From an uncultured Caldilineaceae bacterium (lineage in GTDB: Bacteria; Chloroflexota; Anaerolineae; Caldilineales; Caldilineaceae): a stretch of 64,000 bases of DNA. Shown piece by piece: positions 51,885 through 61,130 of this stretch (the first letter of the stretch is position 1; each line of letters starts with the position of its first letter). The stretch covers positions 101,191 to 165,190 of the forward strand of contig CATOTS010000019.1 of NCBI GenBank assembly GCA_951813625.1. Direction: 5' to 3'. Made by a program: the position numbers and the translations under genes. The notes under the pieces are model-generated. The model did not search any database and was not told where the DNA came from. It was given only the letters and a program-made list of their open reading frames with translations.

Positions 51885-52922
51885 ATGCAACCGATTCCTC
51901 TGCGTACGGCCGTCATCGGCAGCTATCCCTTTCCGGCCTGGCTGGAATTCGCCAGCGCCCACCTCGACCAGTTCGGCAGCGAAGACATCGCCGAAATGAT
52001 CGACGACGCCGTCGTGGCTGCCATCCATGACCAGCTTTCCGCCGGCCTCGATCTCATCACCGACGGCGAGCAGACGCGGCTCGACTTCAACCTCTCCTTC
52101 TACGGCTACCTCGAGGGCATAGAGCCGGAACCGGCCTCACCGCGACGCTGGGGTCCGCCCGCGCACGACCAGCGCGGCAAACACACGATCGTAGGCGAGC
52201 TCGGCGCGCCCACCGGCCTCGGCGCCGTCGAGGAGTTCCAACGCTTGCAGCGGCTTGCCCCTTCCGGCGATGACGCGCCCGCGTTGAAGGCCAGCGTGCC
52301 CGGCCCCTACACGCTCAGCGGCCGGCTGCTGCCCAACGCCGCCTATCCAGACCGCTACGCCGTGACCGAAGCGCTGCTGCCTATTGTGCGGGCCGAACTT
52401 GAAGCATTGGTGGATGCCGGCTGCCGCGAGATCACCGTCGACGAACCCTCCATGAGCTGCTACGCCTACCGCGAAGAACCCCACCGCTTCGTCGATATCT
52501 TCAACCGCACCGTGGACCCCGTCGTTGGCAGATGCCGGCTCTCAACGCATCTCTGTTTCGGCAACTACAAGGGCCATCCCGTCGGCTACCGTCGCTACGC
52601 GCCCATGTTTCCCGCCTTCCTCGAGATGACCGTCGATGAAATCCACGTCGAGATGGCCAACCGCGAATATGCCGAGCTCGAAGTCATTGGGCTCATCGCC
52701 GAACGGCGCGACGTGGCCGTTGGCATCATCGACGTCAAGAGCTACTTCATCGAGTCGCCCGAGCACGTGGCCGCGACCGTCCGCCGCTGCCTGCAGTTCG
52801 CCCCGCCGGACCGCCTCGCCTTCGCCCCCGATTGCGGCCTCAGTCAGACCGCACGCTGGGCCGCTCGCCAGAAGCTGCAAAACATGGTCGCCGGTGTGCA
52901 GAATGTCCGTAACGAGCTGTAG
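51885..52922 (+). CDS. MetE-like (cobalamin-independent) methyltransferase catalytic core
   Basis: From ATG 51885 the 345-residue protein equals the C-terminal half of MetE. All four zinc ligands are present: H222-x-C224 in THLCFGNY, E256 in HVEMANRE and C317 in FAPDCGLS, together with the TVDEPSM motif (D186). The N-terminal domain of MetE, which binds folate, is missing. Such core-only proteins transfer a methyl group from unusual donors. It follows the SIS gene by 40 bp and ends the UxaA-sulfatase group, so its donor may derive from that pathway, for example a methylated or sulfonated sugar. That substrate is inference. Confidence 0.88.
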   Translation: MQPIPLRTAVIGSYPFPAWLEFASAHLDQFGSEDIAEMIDDAVVAAIHDQLSAGLDLITDGEQTRLDFNLSFYGYLEGIEPEPASPRRWGPPAHDQRGKHTIVGELGAPTGLGAVEEFQRLQRLAPSGDDAPALKASVPGPYTLSGRLLPNAAYPDRYAVTEALLPIVRAELEALVDAGCREITVDEPSMSCYAYREEPHRFVDIFNRTVDPVVGRCRLSTHLCFGNYKGHPVGYRRYAPMFPAFLEMTVDEIHVEMANREYAELEVIGLIAERRDVAVGIIDVKSYFIESPEHVAATVRRCLQFAPPDRLAFAPDCGLSQTARWAARQKLQNMVAGVQNVRNEL

Positions 52923-53071
52923 CGAAAGCTGCCAGCCGGAAGCGGCGTCATCTCCCTGAAGGAGGGAGCTCCCACCCATCCTTCGTGCCTCTTCGTCGAT
53001 CACCGCTCGGAGGCCCGGCGGCAGCCGCAAAATCGCCCCCATTTTGAGATGCCCACTTACCGCCAATAGAT

Positions 53072-53100
53072 TTGGCGCCCGTCCATCCATGTGCTAAACT
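53072..53100 (+). promoter_or_regulatory. Promoter of rplS
   Basis: TTGGCG (53072-53077) and TAAACT (53095-53100) are 17 bp apart, giving a predicted leader of about 118 nt. Confidence 0.6.
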
Positions 53101-53106
53101 GCGTTG

Positions 53107-53152
53107 CTGTGCCCACACTGGTAGGCGCACAGAATCGAGACCATTTGGGCAC
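53107..53152 (+). promoter_or_regulatory. Switch-like leader of rplS
   Basis: CTGTGC (53107-53112) can pair with GCACAG (53127-53132), while the overlapping GTGCCCA (53109-53115) can pair with TGGGCAC (53146-53152). The two stems exclude each other, a pattern expected of a regulated ribosomal-protein leader. Confidence 0.4.
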
Positions 53153-53224
53153 TCTCAGTAGCGCAACAGGTCGTGCCCGCACCATTCGAAGAAATAGACG
53201 AATTGATTGAGAGGGCTGTGTAAG

Positions 53225-53587
53225 ATGACAAACGCATTGATGGCTTCGCTGCAACCGGAGATGCCCGAAGGCATGGCCGAAATCGACCCCGGTGACACTG
53301 TGCGCGTCCACCAGCGCATCACCGAAGGCCGCAACGAACGCATCCAGGTCTTCCAGGGCGTCGTGATCTCCAAGCGCGGCGGCAAGGACGCGGGCGCAAC
53401 CTACACCGTCCGGCGCACCGGTTCACACGGTGTCGGCGTCGAGCGCACCTTTCCTCTCTACAGCAAGAATGTGGAGAGGGTCGAAGTGCTGCGCAAGACT
53501 AAGGTCCGCCGCGCACAGCTCTACTACCTGCGCGACCGGCAGGGCAAGTCCGCCCGCCTCAAAGAAAAGCGTTTCATCAGCGTCTAG
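53225..53587 (+). CDS. rplS: 50S ribosomal protein L19
   Basis: The 120-residue protein starts at ATG 53225 and shows the L19 core: [59 protein letters not shown] and [24 protein letters not shown]19 sits at the 30S-50S interface and is essential or nearly so. Length matches the family (about 115-125). It is transcribed alone from the promoter at 53072, separate from the rpsP-trmD operon in which it lies in many bacteria. The gene before it (MetE-like) ends about 300 bp upstream. Confidence 0.97.
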   Translation: MTNALMASLQPEMPEGMAEIDPGDTVRVHQRITEGRNERIQVFQGVVISKRGGKDAGATYTVRRTGSHGVGVERTFPLYSKNVERVEVLRKTKVRRAQLYYLRDRQGKSARLKEKRFISV

Positions 53588-53684
53588 CGAATGCCACCAA
53601 CGTGTCGTCCCTGCAGCATCTTGCCACATACGCTGCAGGTCGACGCACAAACTCCCGGCATTCACGAATGCGATATTCTACTCC

Positions 53685-54404
53685 GTGATCGATAGAATTG
53701 CTCGCATCCTCAGCGACCACTCCGCAATCCTACCAACCGAACTCTACAACGAAGGCTGGATGCTTCGTTTGGTCCTGGACTGGTACAGTCGGCGGCCAGG
53801 ATCGGACGGCCGCGCTCTCTTCGAACAGGACGCCCGCTGGTTCTCCGAGGGGAGGCTCTCCTCGCAGTTCCTTTCCCGCTATCGAGGTGACAAACTGGCC
53901 GAGACACATACCCATACCGACGGTGTTGTCGGTCACTTTGACATCGCCCAACGCTCGGAGGTACGACCCCAAAGCGGCGCAACCCAACTCCTGGTTCTCG
54001 AAGCCAAGTTGGCGAGCAAACTTTCGTCCGGTACCACTCGGGCACCCGGCTACGACCAAGCTGCGAGGAGCGTGGCCTGCCTGGCCCATGTCGCCGGCGA
54101 AGCCGGAATCGCACCCGGCTCTCTGTCAAGCTTCGGGTTCTGGGTCTTCGCCCCCCGCAAGAGGCTCAAGGAGTTTACTTCACTTGCGACGACAGAAAGC
54201 GTCAAGGCCAAAGTAAGAAAACGCGTCGACCAGTTCGGCGACGACAAAATCGAGTGGTACAACGGCATCTTCTTGCCCCACCTCGAGTCGATGTCAGTCG
54301 GTACCATGGCCTGGGAAGACCTTCTCGACGCCATGGAGGCCGAAGGCGCCGGCACTGAATTCCGTGAGTTCTATCAGGAATGTTGCACCTACGCCAACCT
54401 CTAG
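53685..54404 (+). CDS. Possible PD-(D/E)XK nuclease-like protein
   Basis: I do not recognise a named family. The 239-residue frame starts at GTG 53685. D86 in GHFDIAQ, followed about 20 residues later by E106-A-K108 in QLLVLEAKLA, gives the D-x(n)-ExK arrangement of PD-(D/E)XK phosphodiesterases, and E23 lies in the N-terminal helix region. These enzymes include restriction endonucleases and repair nucleases. There is no adjacent methyltransferase or restriction subunit. It follows rplS by 97 bp. An upstream part of the frame overlaps rplS antisense-like sequence, so the shorter start is preferred. Confidence 0.55.
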   Translation: MIDRIARILSDHSAILPTELYNEGWMLRLVLDWYSRRPGSDGRALFEQDARWFSEGRLSSQFLSRYRGDKLAETHTHTDGVVGHFDIAQRSEVRPQSGATQLLVLEAKLASKLSSGTTRAPGYDQAARSVACLAHVAGEAGIAPGSLSSFGFWVFAPRKRLKEFTSLATTESVKAKVRKRVDQFGDDKIEWYNGIFLPHLESMSVGTMAWEDLLDAMEAEGAGTEFREFYQECCTYANL

Positions 54405-54519
54405 ACCTCTATCCGGTCCAGACCCAACTCCCGCCAGCTAGACCCCTGACTGCTCCCTGTCCAGCCCACACCCAACGCCCCCTCCGGCAGTCGACCCATC
54501 GCGGGGCCCAGAAAACGCA

Positions 54520-54547
54520 ATACAAAAGGGGGCCATTTCTGGCCCCC
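54520..54547 (-). terminator. Rho-independent terminator after the second sulfatase
   Basis: Read on the minus strand, GGGGGCC-AGAAAT-GGCCCCC is followed by TTTTGTATT, about 60 bp after the sulfatase stop codon. Confidence 0.8.
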
Positions 54548-54602
54548 CATACAAAACACACGAACCCCTCGTCACAACCATCTTGAAACGAGGAACGCAA
54601 AA

Positions 54603-56096
54603 CTAAGAACTCAACCCAAGCCTCTCAAACTGCTCCACCGGCGCGTCATTATCCCGCATCAGCTCCGCCATGCGCGCCGCCAGCCTCGCCTCCTCCGCAA
54701 CGCTTTCTATCGGCGACTCCTGCCCCGGATCCGCCTCCAGGTCGAACAACAACGTATAGCGCGGCGGGGGATTGTCCGTCTTCCTCGACGCCGTTTTCAC
54801 CGTGCGGCAGCCCTTCGTGAACGTGAACGGTTCGGCCAGCTCGATATCCTCCAGCTCCGCCGCCGTGAAGCGGTGCCGCATGTGGTTCGCCATCAGCGTG
54901 TACTCGTTGAGCGGCTCGTTCTGCAGCGGGTCTTCCGGTCCCCGCATGTACACAAAACGCCCGTCGGTAATGTTGACGTGGCCTCCGTGCACGCCGAACA
55001 GCGCCGCGTCGCGCGTCGGCGCGTCCTCGGCAACTACATCCCCGAGCGCGATCCCCTGCATATCAGGCGGTTGCGCCACGCCGAACAGGTCCAGCAGCGT
55101 CGCCGGCAGGTCGATCATCTGCGTCAACTGCGCCCGCCGCGCGCCCTTAACCTTGCTGCGCGGGTCCCAGATGAAGAGCGGCGTGTGCGCGATCTCATTG
55201 TAGAAGGGCGGAATGTTCTTCGCCCACCAGTCGTGCTCCCCCAGCAGAAAGCCGTGGTCGGTGCACACGATCAGCATCGTGTCGTCCCACATCGCCAGCT
55301 CGTCCATCACGTCCAGCACCTTCCCCAAATGCTCGTCGCACATGCTCAGCAGCGCCGCGTACTCATAGCGCGCGTGCCGCACCACCTCCGGCGACTCCTC
55401 AACCCGTCGGTAGGGCGGCCAGTCAAAATGGTCTCCGTCGTACTCGTGCGGGTAGAGGTCCTTGTACTTCTGTTGCGTGAAAAAGGGCTCGTGCGGGTCA
55501 AATGTCTCGATCTGCAGGAACCAGCCGTCCTGACCCCCGTTGCGGCGTAGGAATTCCAGCCCCGCGGCAAAAGTCTTGGCCTGCGGCTGCTTCTCTTCGC
55601 TCTCCATGTGCTCGCGGTTGATCCAGTCCTGACGCATCTTATGATCGTTGCGCCGCAATCCTTCCGGCTGCATTCGCATTCGATTCAGCGACGCCGGCTC
55701 GACCGGGTCCTCCACCTGCCCGATCCACGCGTCCCCCTCCTGCCCGCGATGATAGTCCCAGCTATCGTAGCGCGTGTGATACGAGGAGCCGCCGTCCTCG
55801 AAATAGTGCAGGTGATCGGTGCTCAGATGCGTGTAAATCCCGTTCTCCGACAGGAGTTCCGGCATCGAGTCGTCGAATGGCTCCAGCGGACCCCAGCTCC
55901 GGTGCAGAAAATTGTAACGCCCCGTGTGCAGCTCCCGCCGCGCCGGCATGCACGGCATGCTGCCCACGTAACAGTTGTCGAACGTGACCGTCCGCTCCGC
56001 CAGCCGCGCAAAATTCGGCGCATGCACCCAGTCGCCCCCATACGGCGGCAACATATGCCGGTTCAACGTGTCAAACATCACCATAACAGCTCTCAT
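54603..56096 (-). CDS. Type I sulfatase (2)
   Basis: The 497-residue sulfatase has the formylglycine motif C49-M-P-A-R53, the metal motif MFDTLNRHMLPPYGGD at the N-terminus and VCTDHGFLLGEHDWWAK toward the C-terminus. It differs clearly from sulfatase 1 and has no signal peptide. A terminator follows. The PPOX gene lies 101 bp upstream on the same strand, and the group of minus-strand genes extends back to the dioxygenase. A substrate is not predictable, but two sulfatases in the window suggest use of sulfated polysaccharides or steroids. Confidence 0.93.
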   Translation of the reverse strand: MRAVMVMFDTLNRHMLPPYGGDWVHAPNFARLAERTVTFDNCYVGSMPCMPARRELHTGRYNFLHRSWGPLEPFDDSMPELLSENGIYTHLSTDHLHYFEDGGSSYHTRYDSWDYHRGQEGDAWIGQVEDPVEPASLNRMRMQPEGLRRNDHKMRQDWINREHMESEEKQPQAKTFAAGLEFLRRNGGQDGWFLQIETFDPHEPFFTQQKYKDLYPHEYDGDHFDWPPYRRVEESPEVVRHARYEYAALLSMCDEHLGKVLDVMDELAMWDDTMLIVCTDHGFLLGEHDWWAKNIPPFYNEIAHTPLFIWDPRSKVKGARRAQLTQMIDLPATLLDLFGVAQPPDMQGIALGDVVAEDAPTRDAALFGVHGGHVNITDGRFVYMRGPEDPLQNEPLNEYTLMANHMRHRFTAAELEDIELAEPFTFTKGCRTVKTASRKTDNPPPRYTLLFDLEADPGQESPIESVAEEARLAARMAELMRDNDAPVEQFERLGLSS

Positions 56097-56197
56097 AGCG
56101 CTCTCAACCCCTCCTCACTGAATCCCATCCCCACTTGAAAAACTCCCACTCCCCCCCACATTATCGGCTCGCCGCTACTGACGAGAGCCTTACCACG

Positions 56198-56596
56198 CTA
56201 ACCACTGCCGTCCCCACCTGCCTCCGATATCTCCATTACAACCTGCCCTCTATTCTCCCTTCGCACGAGAGCAACCAGCGTCACAAACACAACTACGACG
56301 TGGTACTTCCTTCTCAACCCCCTGCTCATCTCCTTCTTGACCTCCTTATCGTCCGAGATAGACGTGACCACGCCCTCGAACCACGGGCCCTCAATGTTCC
56401 CATGCATGTCACAAGCCGCAACCCGTACCCGCGGATTGTTGCGCGCCCGTTTCACCTTCCAGCTGTCGCCCTGCGTCCACACCAGCAGCTTGCCCTCCTT
56501 CGCCACCGTCCACACCGGCGTCTTGACCCCCTCGCCGTTCTTGCGAAACGTCTCCAGCGAGATGTACCTTGGATCACCCAGGTCACTCAGCTTCAT
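56198..56596 (-). CDS. PPOX-class (F420-dependent type) flavin-fold protein
   Basis: From ATG 56596 the 132-residue protein has the split-barrel pattern of the PPOX family: FRKNGEGVKTPVWTVAKEGKL (strand 1-2), SWKVKRARNNPRVRVAAC and GPWFEGVVTSI. These resemble F420-dependent deazaflavin reductases of the Rv2074/Rv1155 type more than FMN-type pyridoxamine oxidases. A purine-rich GGAGGGGAGGGAAG lies directly upstream. The start at 56596, not the earlier in-frame GTG-like codon, is preferred for that reason. It lies 25 bp after the dioxygenase-like gene on the minus strand. The substrate is unknown. Confidence 0.8.
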   Translation of the reverse strand: MKLSDLGDPRYISLETFRKNGEGVKTPVWTVAKEGKLLVWTQGDSWKVKRARNNPRVRVAACDMHGNIEGPWFEGVVTSISDDKEVKKEMSRGLRRKYHVVVVFVTLVALVRRENRGQVVMEISEAGGDGSG

Positions 56597-56621
56597 TAGA
56601 CTTCCCTCCCCTCCCGACCGG

Positions 56622-57365
56622 TCAGTCGCCAACCTGCCCGCTCAATATGATATCTCGCGTCCCCCTGAGTATAGCTTTGCCGTCCCCGTCCGTCGCCTCC
56701 ACAACCTCCATGATCAGCGCCTGCACGTCCTCTCCCGCACCCGCAAAGATCCTATCCCCATCCTGTCCTGTATCAATGCTGAAATAGAACTGCGTCGTCA
56801 GCAGCTCCTTCTCACCCAGCCGCACCTTCACGTGAATGTGCCGCGGCCGCGGCGCATATTCTCCCGGCATGATCGTACGGAAGCTGTAGCTGCCATCGTC
56901 GCCCGTGAACGCCTCACCGTAGGACTGAAAATTAACATCCCTCCTCCCACTGTCAGGATCGCGCGGATGCAGGTAGGCCCCATTGTCGTCCGTCTGCCAG
57001 ATCTCTACCACCGCCCCCGGCACAGGCATCCCTACCGCGTCGTACAGCCTGCCCCCAAACGTCAGAATTTCACCTGCCGCCATCCCGTCGGCGCCCTCCA
57101 GGACCACCAGGTCGTTGTCCCGGTCCACCGGCTTCTCAACCGGATAGTACGGCCCTTCCGTCTGCGCCGGCGTATGGTAGGTCACCTCGATTGGCAACGC
57201 TTGCTGAACGCCCCCCTCTTCGGCCAGAGTTTCCTCCTTCGCTATCGGCGTTCCTACGTTCTCCCCGTTCTCTGACACTACTGCTTCGCCGATGGCAGCG
57301 CACGCCGTCAGCAACAAAGTGGTCAGAAGCAATCCGCTCAATCTCAAGAATTGGAAAGTTAACAT
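56622..57365 (-). CDS. Exported intradiol dioxygenase-like lipoprotein
   Basis: From ATG 57365 the 247-residue protein has a lipobox (LTAC, Cys22) and an intradiol ring-cleavage dioxygenase fold: TEGPYYPVEKPVDRD, GAVVEIWQTDDNGAYLHP and the C-terminal HIHVKVRLGEKELLTTQF. The Tyr/His residues match the family Fe(III) ligands (two Tyr, two His). True catechol dioxygenases are cytoplasmic, so a lipoprotein version is unusual and may act on a surface-exposed aromatic or have another role. It sits near a thiolase-CoA transferase pair of the beta-ketoadipate type, but 670 bp separate them. Confidence 0.83.
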   Translation of the reverse strand: MLTFQFLRLSGLLLTTLLLTACAAIGEAVVSENGENVGTPIAKEETLAEEGGVQQALPIEVTYHTPAQTEGPYYPVEKPVDRDNDLVVLEGADGMAAGEILTFGGRLYDAVGMPVPGAVVEIWQTDDNGAYLHPRDPDSGRRDVNFQSYGEAFTGDDGSYSFRTIMPGEYAPRPRHIHVKVRLGEKELLTTQFYFSIDTGQDGDRIFAGAGEDVQALIMEVVEATDGDGKAILRGTRDIILSGQVGD

Positions 57366-58036
57366 GGTTTCTCCTTCAAGCAACCGGGCCGGTAGGTGAA
57401 GCCATAATCCACCAAGGATAGTCTTTGTGTAGATTCGTGGCCCTTCGTGGTTGAATCTGGTCGGTTCAGTAATATGGAACACTCGAATTGATGGAGCAAG
57501 TTAACTGAGAATGAAAAGCGAATACGCAAGAATGTAAGTAACTGCTCAGCCGCTATCAGTCTGCCTCCACGAATGAGGCGAACGAAGGCTCTTTCTCTCT
57601 CCTTAGCTTTGTGGACGGTCGGGCCTGCGGCCCTCCCTTGTGCGGGGGGACTCCCCCCGCAACGCCCCCCTCCAAAACCAGCGCTCACCGACAGTTCGTC
57701 TTCATTCCTGCAGTGCGGCTCATCCAACTTGGCATCTGCCAACCGAATACGCAATCAGATTGCCTGAAAGGCGGCAGCGATGAAGGGCTAGGCGTCGTTG
57801 ACATCCCCGATGACTGACCGAAGAAAGTCGGCTTCGACAGGTTGCCTGCGTACTGTCCCAACTTCGGCTCGCCTGATTCTTGGCGCGAAGACCGCCGCCT
57901 GTGCCCGTGCCGTCAATCAGGTCCATCACAAAAATCAGATGAATCAAAGTTCAGACAAGTGTCGACGTGTCCCAATCAAAACAGGCACTGTATATGCCTT
58001 GGTAGTTACCTGGAAGCGAAAAACTGGAAACTATCA
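57366..58036. other. Intergenic region with one REP-like repeat
   Basis: The 670 bases between dioxygenase and CoA transferase hold one hairpin repeat (57613-57670). A possible minus-strand promoter (TTGCTC-17-CATATT, about 57467-57495) precedes the dioxygenase. No other gene can be supported. Confidence 0.5.
57613..57670 (+). repeat. REP-like hairpin repeat, copy 5
   Basis: Matches copies at 17225 and 43625 through CGCCCCCC, then diverges; both palindromes are complete. It lies alone, without the second hairpin family. Confidence 0.85.
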
Positions 58037-59386
58037 TCACCCGTCGAGCATGACATCAAAATCCGCCGCCGTCCTCGCCTCCACCTCATCCAACGTCGCC
58101 CCCGGCATCAACTCCGTCAAACAGAGCTTCCCCTCTACAAAACGAAACACCGCCAGCTCCGTGATCACCACATCCACCGCCCCCGTCGCCGTCAGCGGCA
58201 GCGTACACCGCTTCACAACCTTCGGCTGCCCCTCCCGGCTCGCATGTGTCATCGTCACGATCAGCCGCTTCGCGCCCGACGCCAGGTCCATCGCGCCCCC
58301 CACGCCCAGCAGCGGACGCCCCGGCGCCGCCCAATTGGCCAGGTTGCCCTGCTCGTCCACCTGCAGACCGCCCATGATCGCCGCATCCACGTGACCGCCG
58401 CGAATCATCGCAAACGAGTCCGTGCTGTCGAAATAGCTGCTGCCCGGTAGCGCCGTCACCGGAATCTTGCTCGCATTCACCGGATACTCCATCGCTCCAC
58501 CCCTCTCCGGCGACGGCCCGACGCCCAACATCCCATTCTCCGTGTGCAGCACAATCCCATGCTCTGGCGTGATCAAGTCCGCCACCAGCGTCGGGATGCC
58601 CACGCCCAGATTCACGATATCCCCCGACTTCAGCTCCGCCAGCGCTCGCCGCGCCAGCCGCATGCGCACGTCGCCCACCCTCTTCCCGCTGCCCTCGATC
58701 GTCGCCGAAGTCCCCAGGTCCGCCGCCAAAGTCCGCACCGGAACAAGATAGTCGACAAAACAGCCCGGCGTGTGAATGCTCTCAGGCGGCAGCGACCCCG
58801 CCGGCACGCATTCCTCTACCTCGGCGATCACCAGGTCCGCCGCCGTCGCCATCGCCCGATTGAAATTCTGCTCGGTCATCCGGTACACCAGGTTGCCGGT
58901 TCTGTCCGCAGTCCACGCCCGCACCAGCGCCACATTTGCCCGCAACGCCGGCTGGAAAACGTGTTCCCTCCCTTCAATCCATTTCGTCTCACGCCCAGCC
59001 GCCATCACAGTCCCCGCCGCCGTGGGCGTAAAGAAACCGCCAAGCCCCGCGCCGCCCGCTCGGATCGCCTCGGCCATCGTGCCCTGCGGCATCACCTCAA
59101 ACTCAATCGCGCCGTTTTGCGCTGCAGCCACCGCCTCCGGATTACTCGTGAAAAAGGAACCGATCGCCTTGCTGATCTGCCCGTTGCGCAACATCCGCCC
59201 CCCGCCAAGACCCGGCTCGCCCACATTGTTGGCGATGTAGGTAATGTCGCGCACTTCAGTCTCGGCCAGCGCGTGCAGGACCTGCGTCGGGTTGCCGGTC
59301 ATGCCAAATCCGCCCACCAATACCGTGTCGCCCGAGTTGACCAGGTCTGCCGCCTGCCGCGGCGTTATCTGCGGAAGCTCTTTCAC
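58037..59386 (-). CDS. 3-oxoacid CoA-transferase, fused A and B subunits
   Basis: The 449-residue protein starts at GTG 59386, overlapping the thiolase stop (GTGA). The N-terminal A-type half has the [19 protein letters not shown] region (GxGxxGxP CoA-binding loop). The C-terminal B-type half has the catalytic glutamate in [14 protein letters not shown] (ENG motif) and [19 protein letters not shown]. Fusion of the two subunits is seen in succinyl-CoA:3-ketoacid transferases. Downstream of the thiolase it completes the 3-oxoadipate to acetyl-CoA plus succinyl-CoA step. A longer N-terminal start would overlap the thiolase gene, so the shorter one is used. Confidence 0.92.
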   Translation of the reverse strand: MKELPQITPRQAADLVNSGDTVLVGGFGMTGNPTQVLHALAETEVRDITYIANNVGEPGLGGGRMLRNGQISKAIGSFFTSNPEAVAAAQNGAIEFEVMPQGTMAEAIRAGGAGLGGFFTPTAAGTVMAAGRETKWIEGREHVFQPALRANVALVRAWTADRTGNLVYRMTEQNFNRAMATAADLVIAEVEECVPAGSLPPESIHTPGCFVDYLVPVRTLAADLGTSATIEGSGKRVGDVRMRLARRALAELKSGDIVNLGVGIPTLVADLITPEHGIVLHTENGMLGVGPSPERGGAMEYPVNASKIPVTALPGSSYFDSTDSFAMIRGGHVDAAIMGGLQVDEQGNLANWAAPGRPLLGVGGAMDLASGAKRLIVTMTHASREGQPKVVKRCTLPLTATGAVDVVITELAVFRFVEGKLCLTELMPGATLDEVEARTAADFDVMLDG

Positions 59387-60657
59387 CGATCGACCCTCTC
59401 CACGACCGTTGCCTCGCCCTGGCCCACGCCAACGCACAACGTCGCCAGCCCGTAGCGCGCCTTCTGACTCGCAGCCTGCCGCCGCTGCATCTCGTGCACC
59501 AGCGTTGTCAGTATCCGCGCCCCCGAACAGCCCAAGGGATGCCCAAGCGCGATCGCGCCGCCGTTCACGTTGGTGATCGCCTCGCTCAACCCCAGCTCAC
59601 GCATCACCGCAAGCGTCTGCACCGCGAACGCCTCGTTGATCTCTACCAGGTCCACGTCGCTGCACGCAAGCCCGGCCCGCTTCAACGCCTTGCGCGTCGC
59701 CTCGACCGGCCCCAGACCCATCACGCGCGGATCGACGCCCGCCGCCGCCGAAGCCAGCCAGCGCGCCAGCGGGCGAAGCCCCAGCCTCTCCGCCTTCTCC
59801 CGCGCCATCAGGACCAGCGCGCACGCGCCGTCGTTCAGCCCGCTCGCGTTCCCAGCCGTCACCGTTCCGTCCTCGCGGAACGCCGGCCGCAGCTGCCCCA
59901 GCGCCTCCATACTGGTCGCCAGCCTGTAACCGCCGTCGGTCTTCGTATAGCGCGGGTGCTCGTCAGTGTCGAAGGTCAGAGCCTCGCCCCGCCTCTGCGG
60001 TATCTCAACCGGCGCGATCTCCCCCCCAAAACGCCCCTCGCCGATCGCGTCCACCGCCCGCCGCTGGCTCTGCAATGCGAACCGGTCCTGCTCGGCCCGG
60101 CTGATCTCGCCGCCCGCAATCGCGCCGCCGCAGCTCATCGCGTAGATGTTCTCCGCCGTCTCTCCCATCGCCTCCAACGGAAACAGCGACTCCAGCGCCG
60201 GGTTGGGGAACCGCCAGCCCAGCGTCGTATCGTAACCGGTTACATTGCCCGAGGGACCGAACCCGGTCGGGTTCTTCGCCAGCGCGTACGGCGCGCGCGT
60301 CATGCTCTCAACCCCGCCCGCCACGAAGACCTCTCCCTCGCCGCACAAGACTGCCCGCGCCGCCTGGTTCACCGCGGTGAGCCCGCTGGCGCAAAGCCGG
60401 TTCACCGTCACGCCCGCAACCGACTGCGGCAGCCCCGCCAGCAAGGCCGCCATGCGCGCGATATTGCGGTTGTCCTCCCCGGCCTGGTTGGCGCAACCGA
60501 GATAGACCTCCTCGATCTCGCTGGCGTCTACCCCCGCCCGCCTGACCGCCTCGCGCACGACCAGCGCTGCCAGGTCGTCCGGCCTCACCGCGGCCAGCGC
60601 GCCCCGGATCCGCCCGATCGGCGTCCGCACCGCGCTGACGATCACGACTTCCCTCAT
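59383..60657 (-). CDS. Thiolase (beta-ketoadipyl-CoA/acetyl-CoA acyltransferase type)
   Basis: The 424-residue thiolase has the nucleophile C89 in [11 protein letters not shown], the [10 protein letters not shown] histidine region (about residue 380) and the second Cys in [10 protein letters not shown] near the C-terminus. Its [25 protein letters not shown] start and length suit PcaF or acetyl-CoA acetyltransferase. Sitting between DinB and a CoA transferase, it looks like the last two steps of the beta-ketoadipate pathway. The stop codon overlaps the CoA-transferase start. Whether the substrate is 3-oxoadipyl-CoA or a fatty acyl-CoA cannot be told from sequence. Confidence 0.93.
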   Translation of the reverse strand: MREVVIVSAVRTPIGRIRGALAAVRPDDLAALVVREAVRRAGVDASEIEEVYLGCANQAGEDNRNIARMAALLAGLPQSVAGVTVNRLCASGLTAVNQAARAVLCGEGEVFVAGGVESMTRAPYALAKNPTGFGPSGNVTGYDTTLGWRFPNPALESLFPLEAMGETAENIYAMSCGGAIAGGEISRAEQDRFALQSQRRAVDAIGEGRFGGEIAPVEIPQRRGEALTFDTDEHPRYTKTDGGYRLATSMEALGQLRPAFREDGTVTAGNASGLNDGACALVLMAREKAERLGLRPLARWLASAAAGVDPRVMGLGPVEATRKALKRAGLACSDVDLVEINEAFAVQTLAVMRELGLSEAITNVNGGAIALGHPLGCSGARILTTLVHEMQRRQAASQKARYGLATLCVGVGQGEATVVERVDR

Positions 60658-60662
60658 CGGGC

Positions 60663-61130
60663 TCAGCCCACCGCGTTGACAAGCGCCTGCACGAAGCCGT
60701 AGTGCTGCGACTCATGATACAGGTTGAACGTGAACGCGTCGTCCAGGCTGCCAATCTGCATGCCCGACCCGGTCGTGAACGCTTCGAACGTCACCTCGTC
60801 GAACCGTCCCCCGCCGTAGTCCTCCTCCAGCTGCGCCTGCTGCGGCAACAGCCCCGCCACCAGCGCCTCCGCGTCCGGTGCCGCCTCCCAGTCCGCCGGC
60901 GACGTGCCCGGCAGATACAGCGGGATCATCTCCTCGTCCACCGACACCGGCAGTCCGCAGCGCGCGTAGAGAATCCGCTGCTGCACCACCAGCAAGTGGC
61001 CCACGTTCCACGCGATATTGTTGTCGAACCCCGCCGGCACCGCCTGCAGCTTCTCCGCCGAAAGCCCCTCAACCGCCGAATGAATCGACTTGCGCACCTG
61101 CCGGTGCATCTTCACACCAAAATCTGACAC
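60663..61130 (-). CDS. DinB-family (DUF664-like) four-helix-bundle protein
   Basis: The 155-residue protein shows the DinB/YfiT pattern: [20 protein letters not shown] (metal His in the second helix) and [18 protein letters not shown] with the HxxxH pair near the C-terminus. Some family members bind metal and act as thiol-dependent S-transferases (bacillithiol or mycothiol related). Its stop is 5 bp before the thiolase start, so it is co-transcribed with the thiolase and CoA transferase. Its role in that operon is unclear. The conserved His triad is complete. Confidence 0.85.
   Translation of the reverse strand: MSDFGVKMHRQVRKSIHSAVEGLSAEKLQAVPAGFDNNIAWNVGHLLVVQQRILYARCGLPVSVDEEMIPLYLPGTSPADWEAAPDAEALVAGLLPQQAQLEEDYGGGRFDEVTFEAFTTGSGMQIGSLDDAFTFNLYHESQHYGFVQALVNAVG

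Noticed and set aside
53430..53684. Longer start for the PD-(D/E)XK-like gene
   Set aside because: The upstream part lies inside rplS in another frame and has unnatural composition.
58037..59437. Longer N-terminus of the CoA transferase
   Set aside because: The extension overlaps the end of the thiolase and gives a low-complexity Gly/Arg sequence; GTG 59386 with its GTGA overlap is better.
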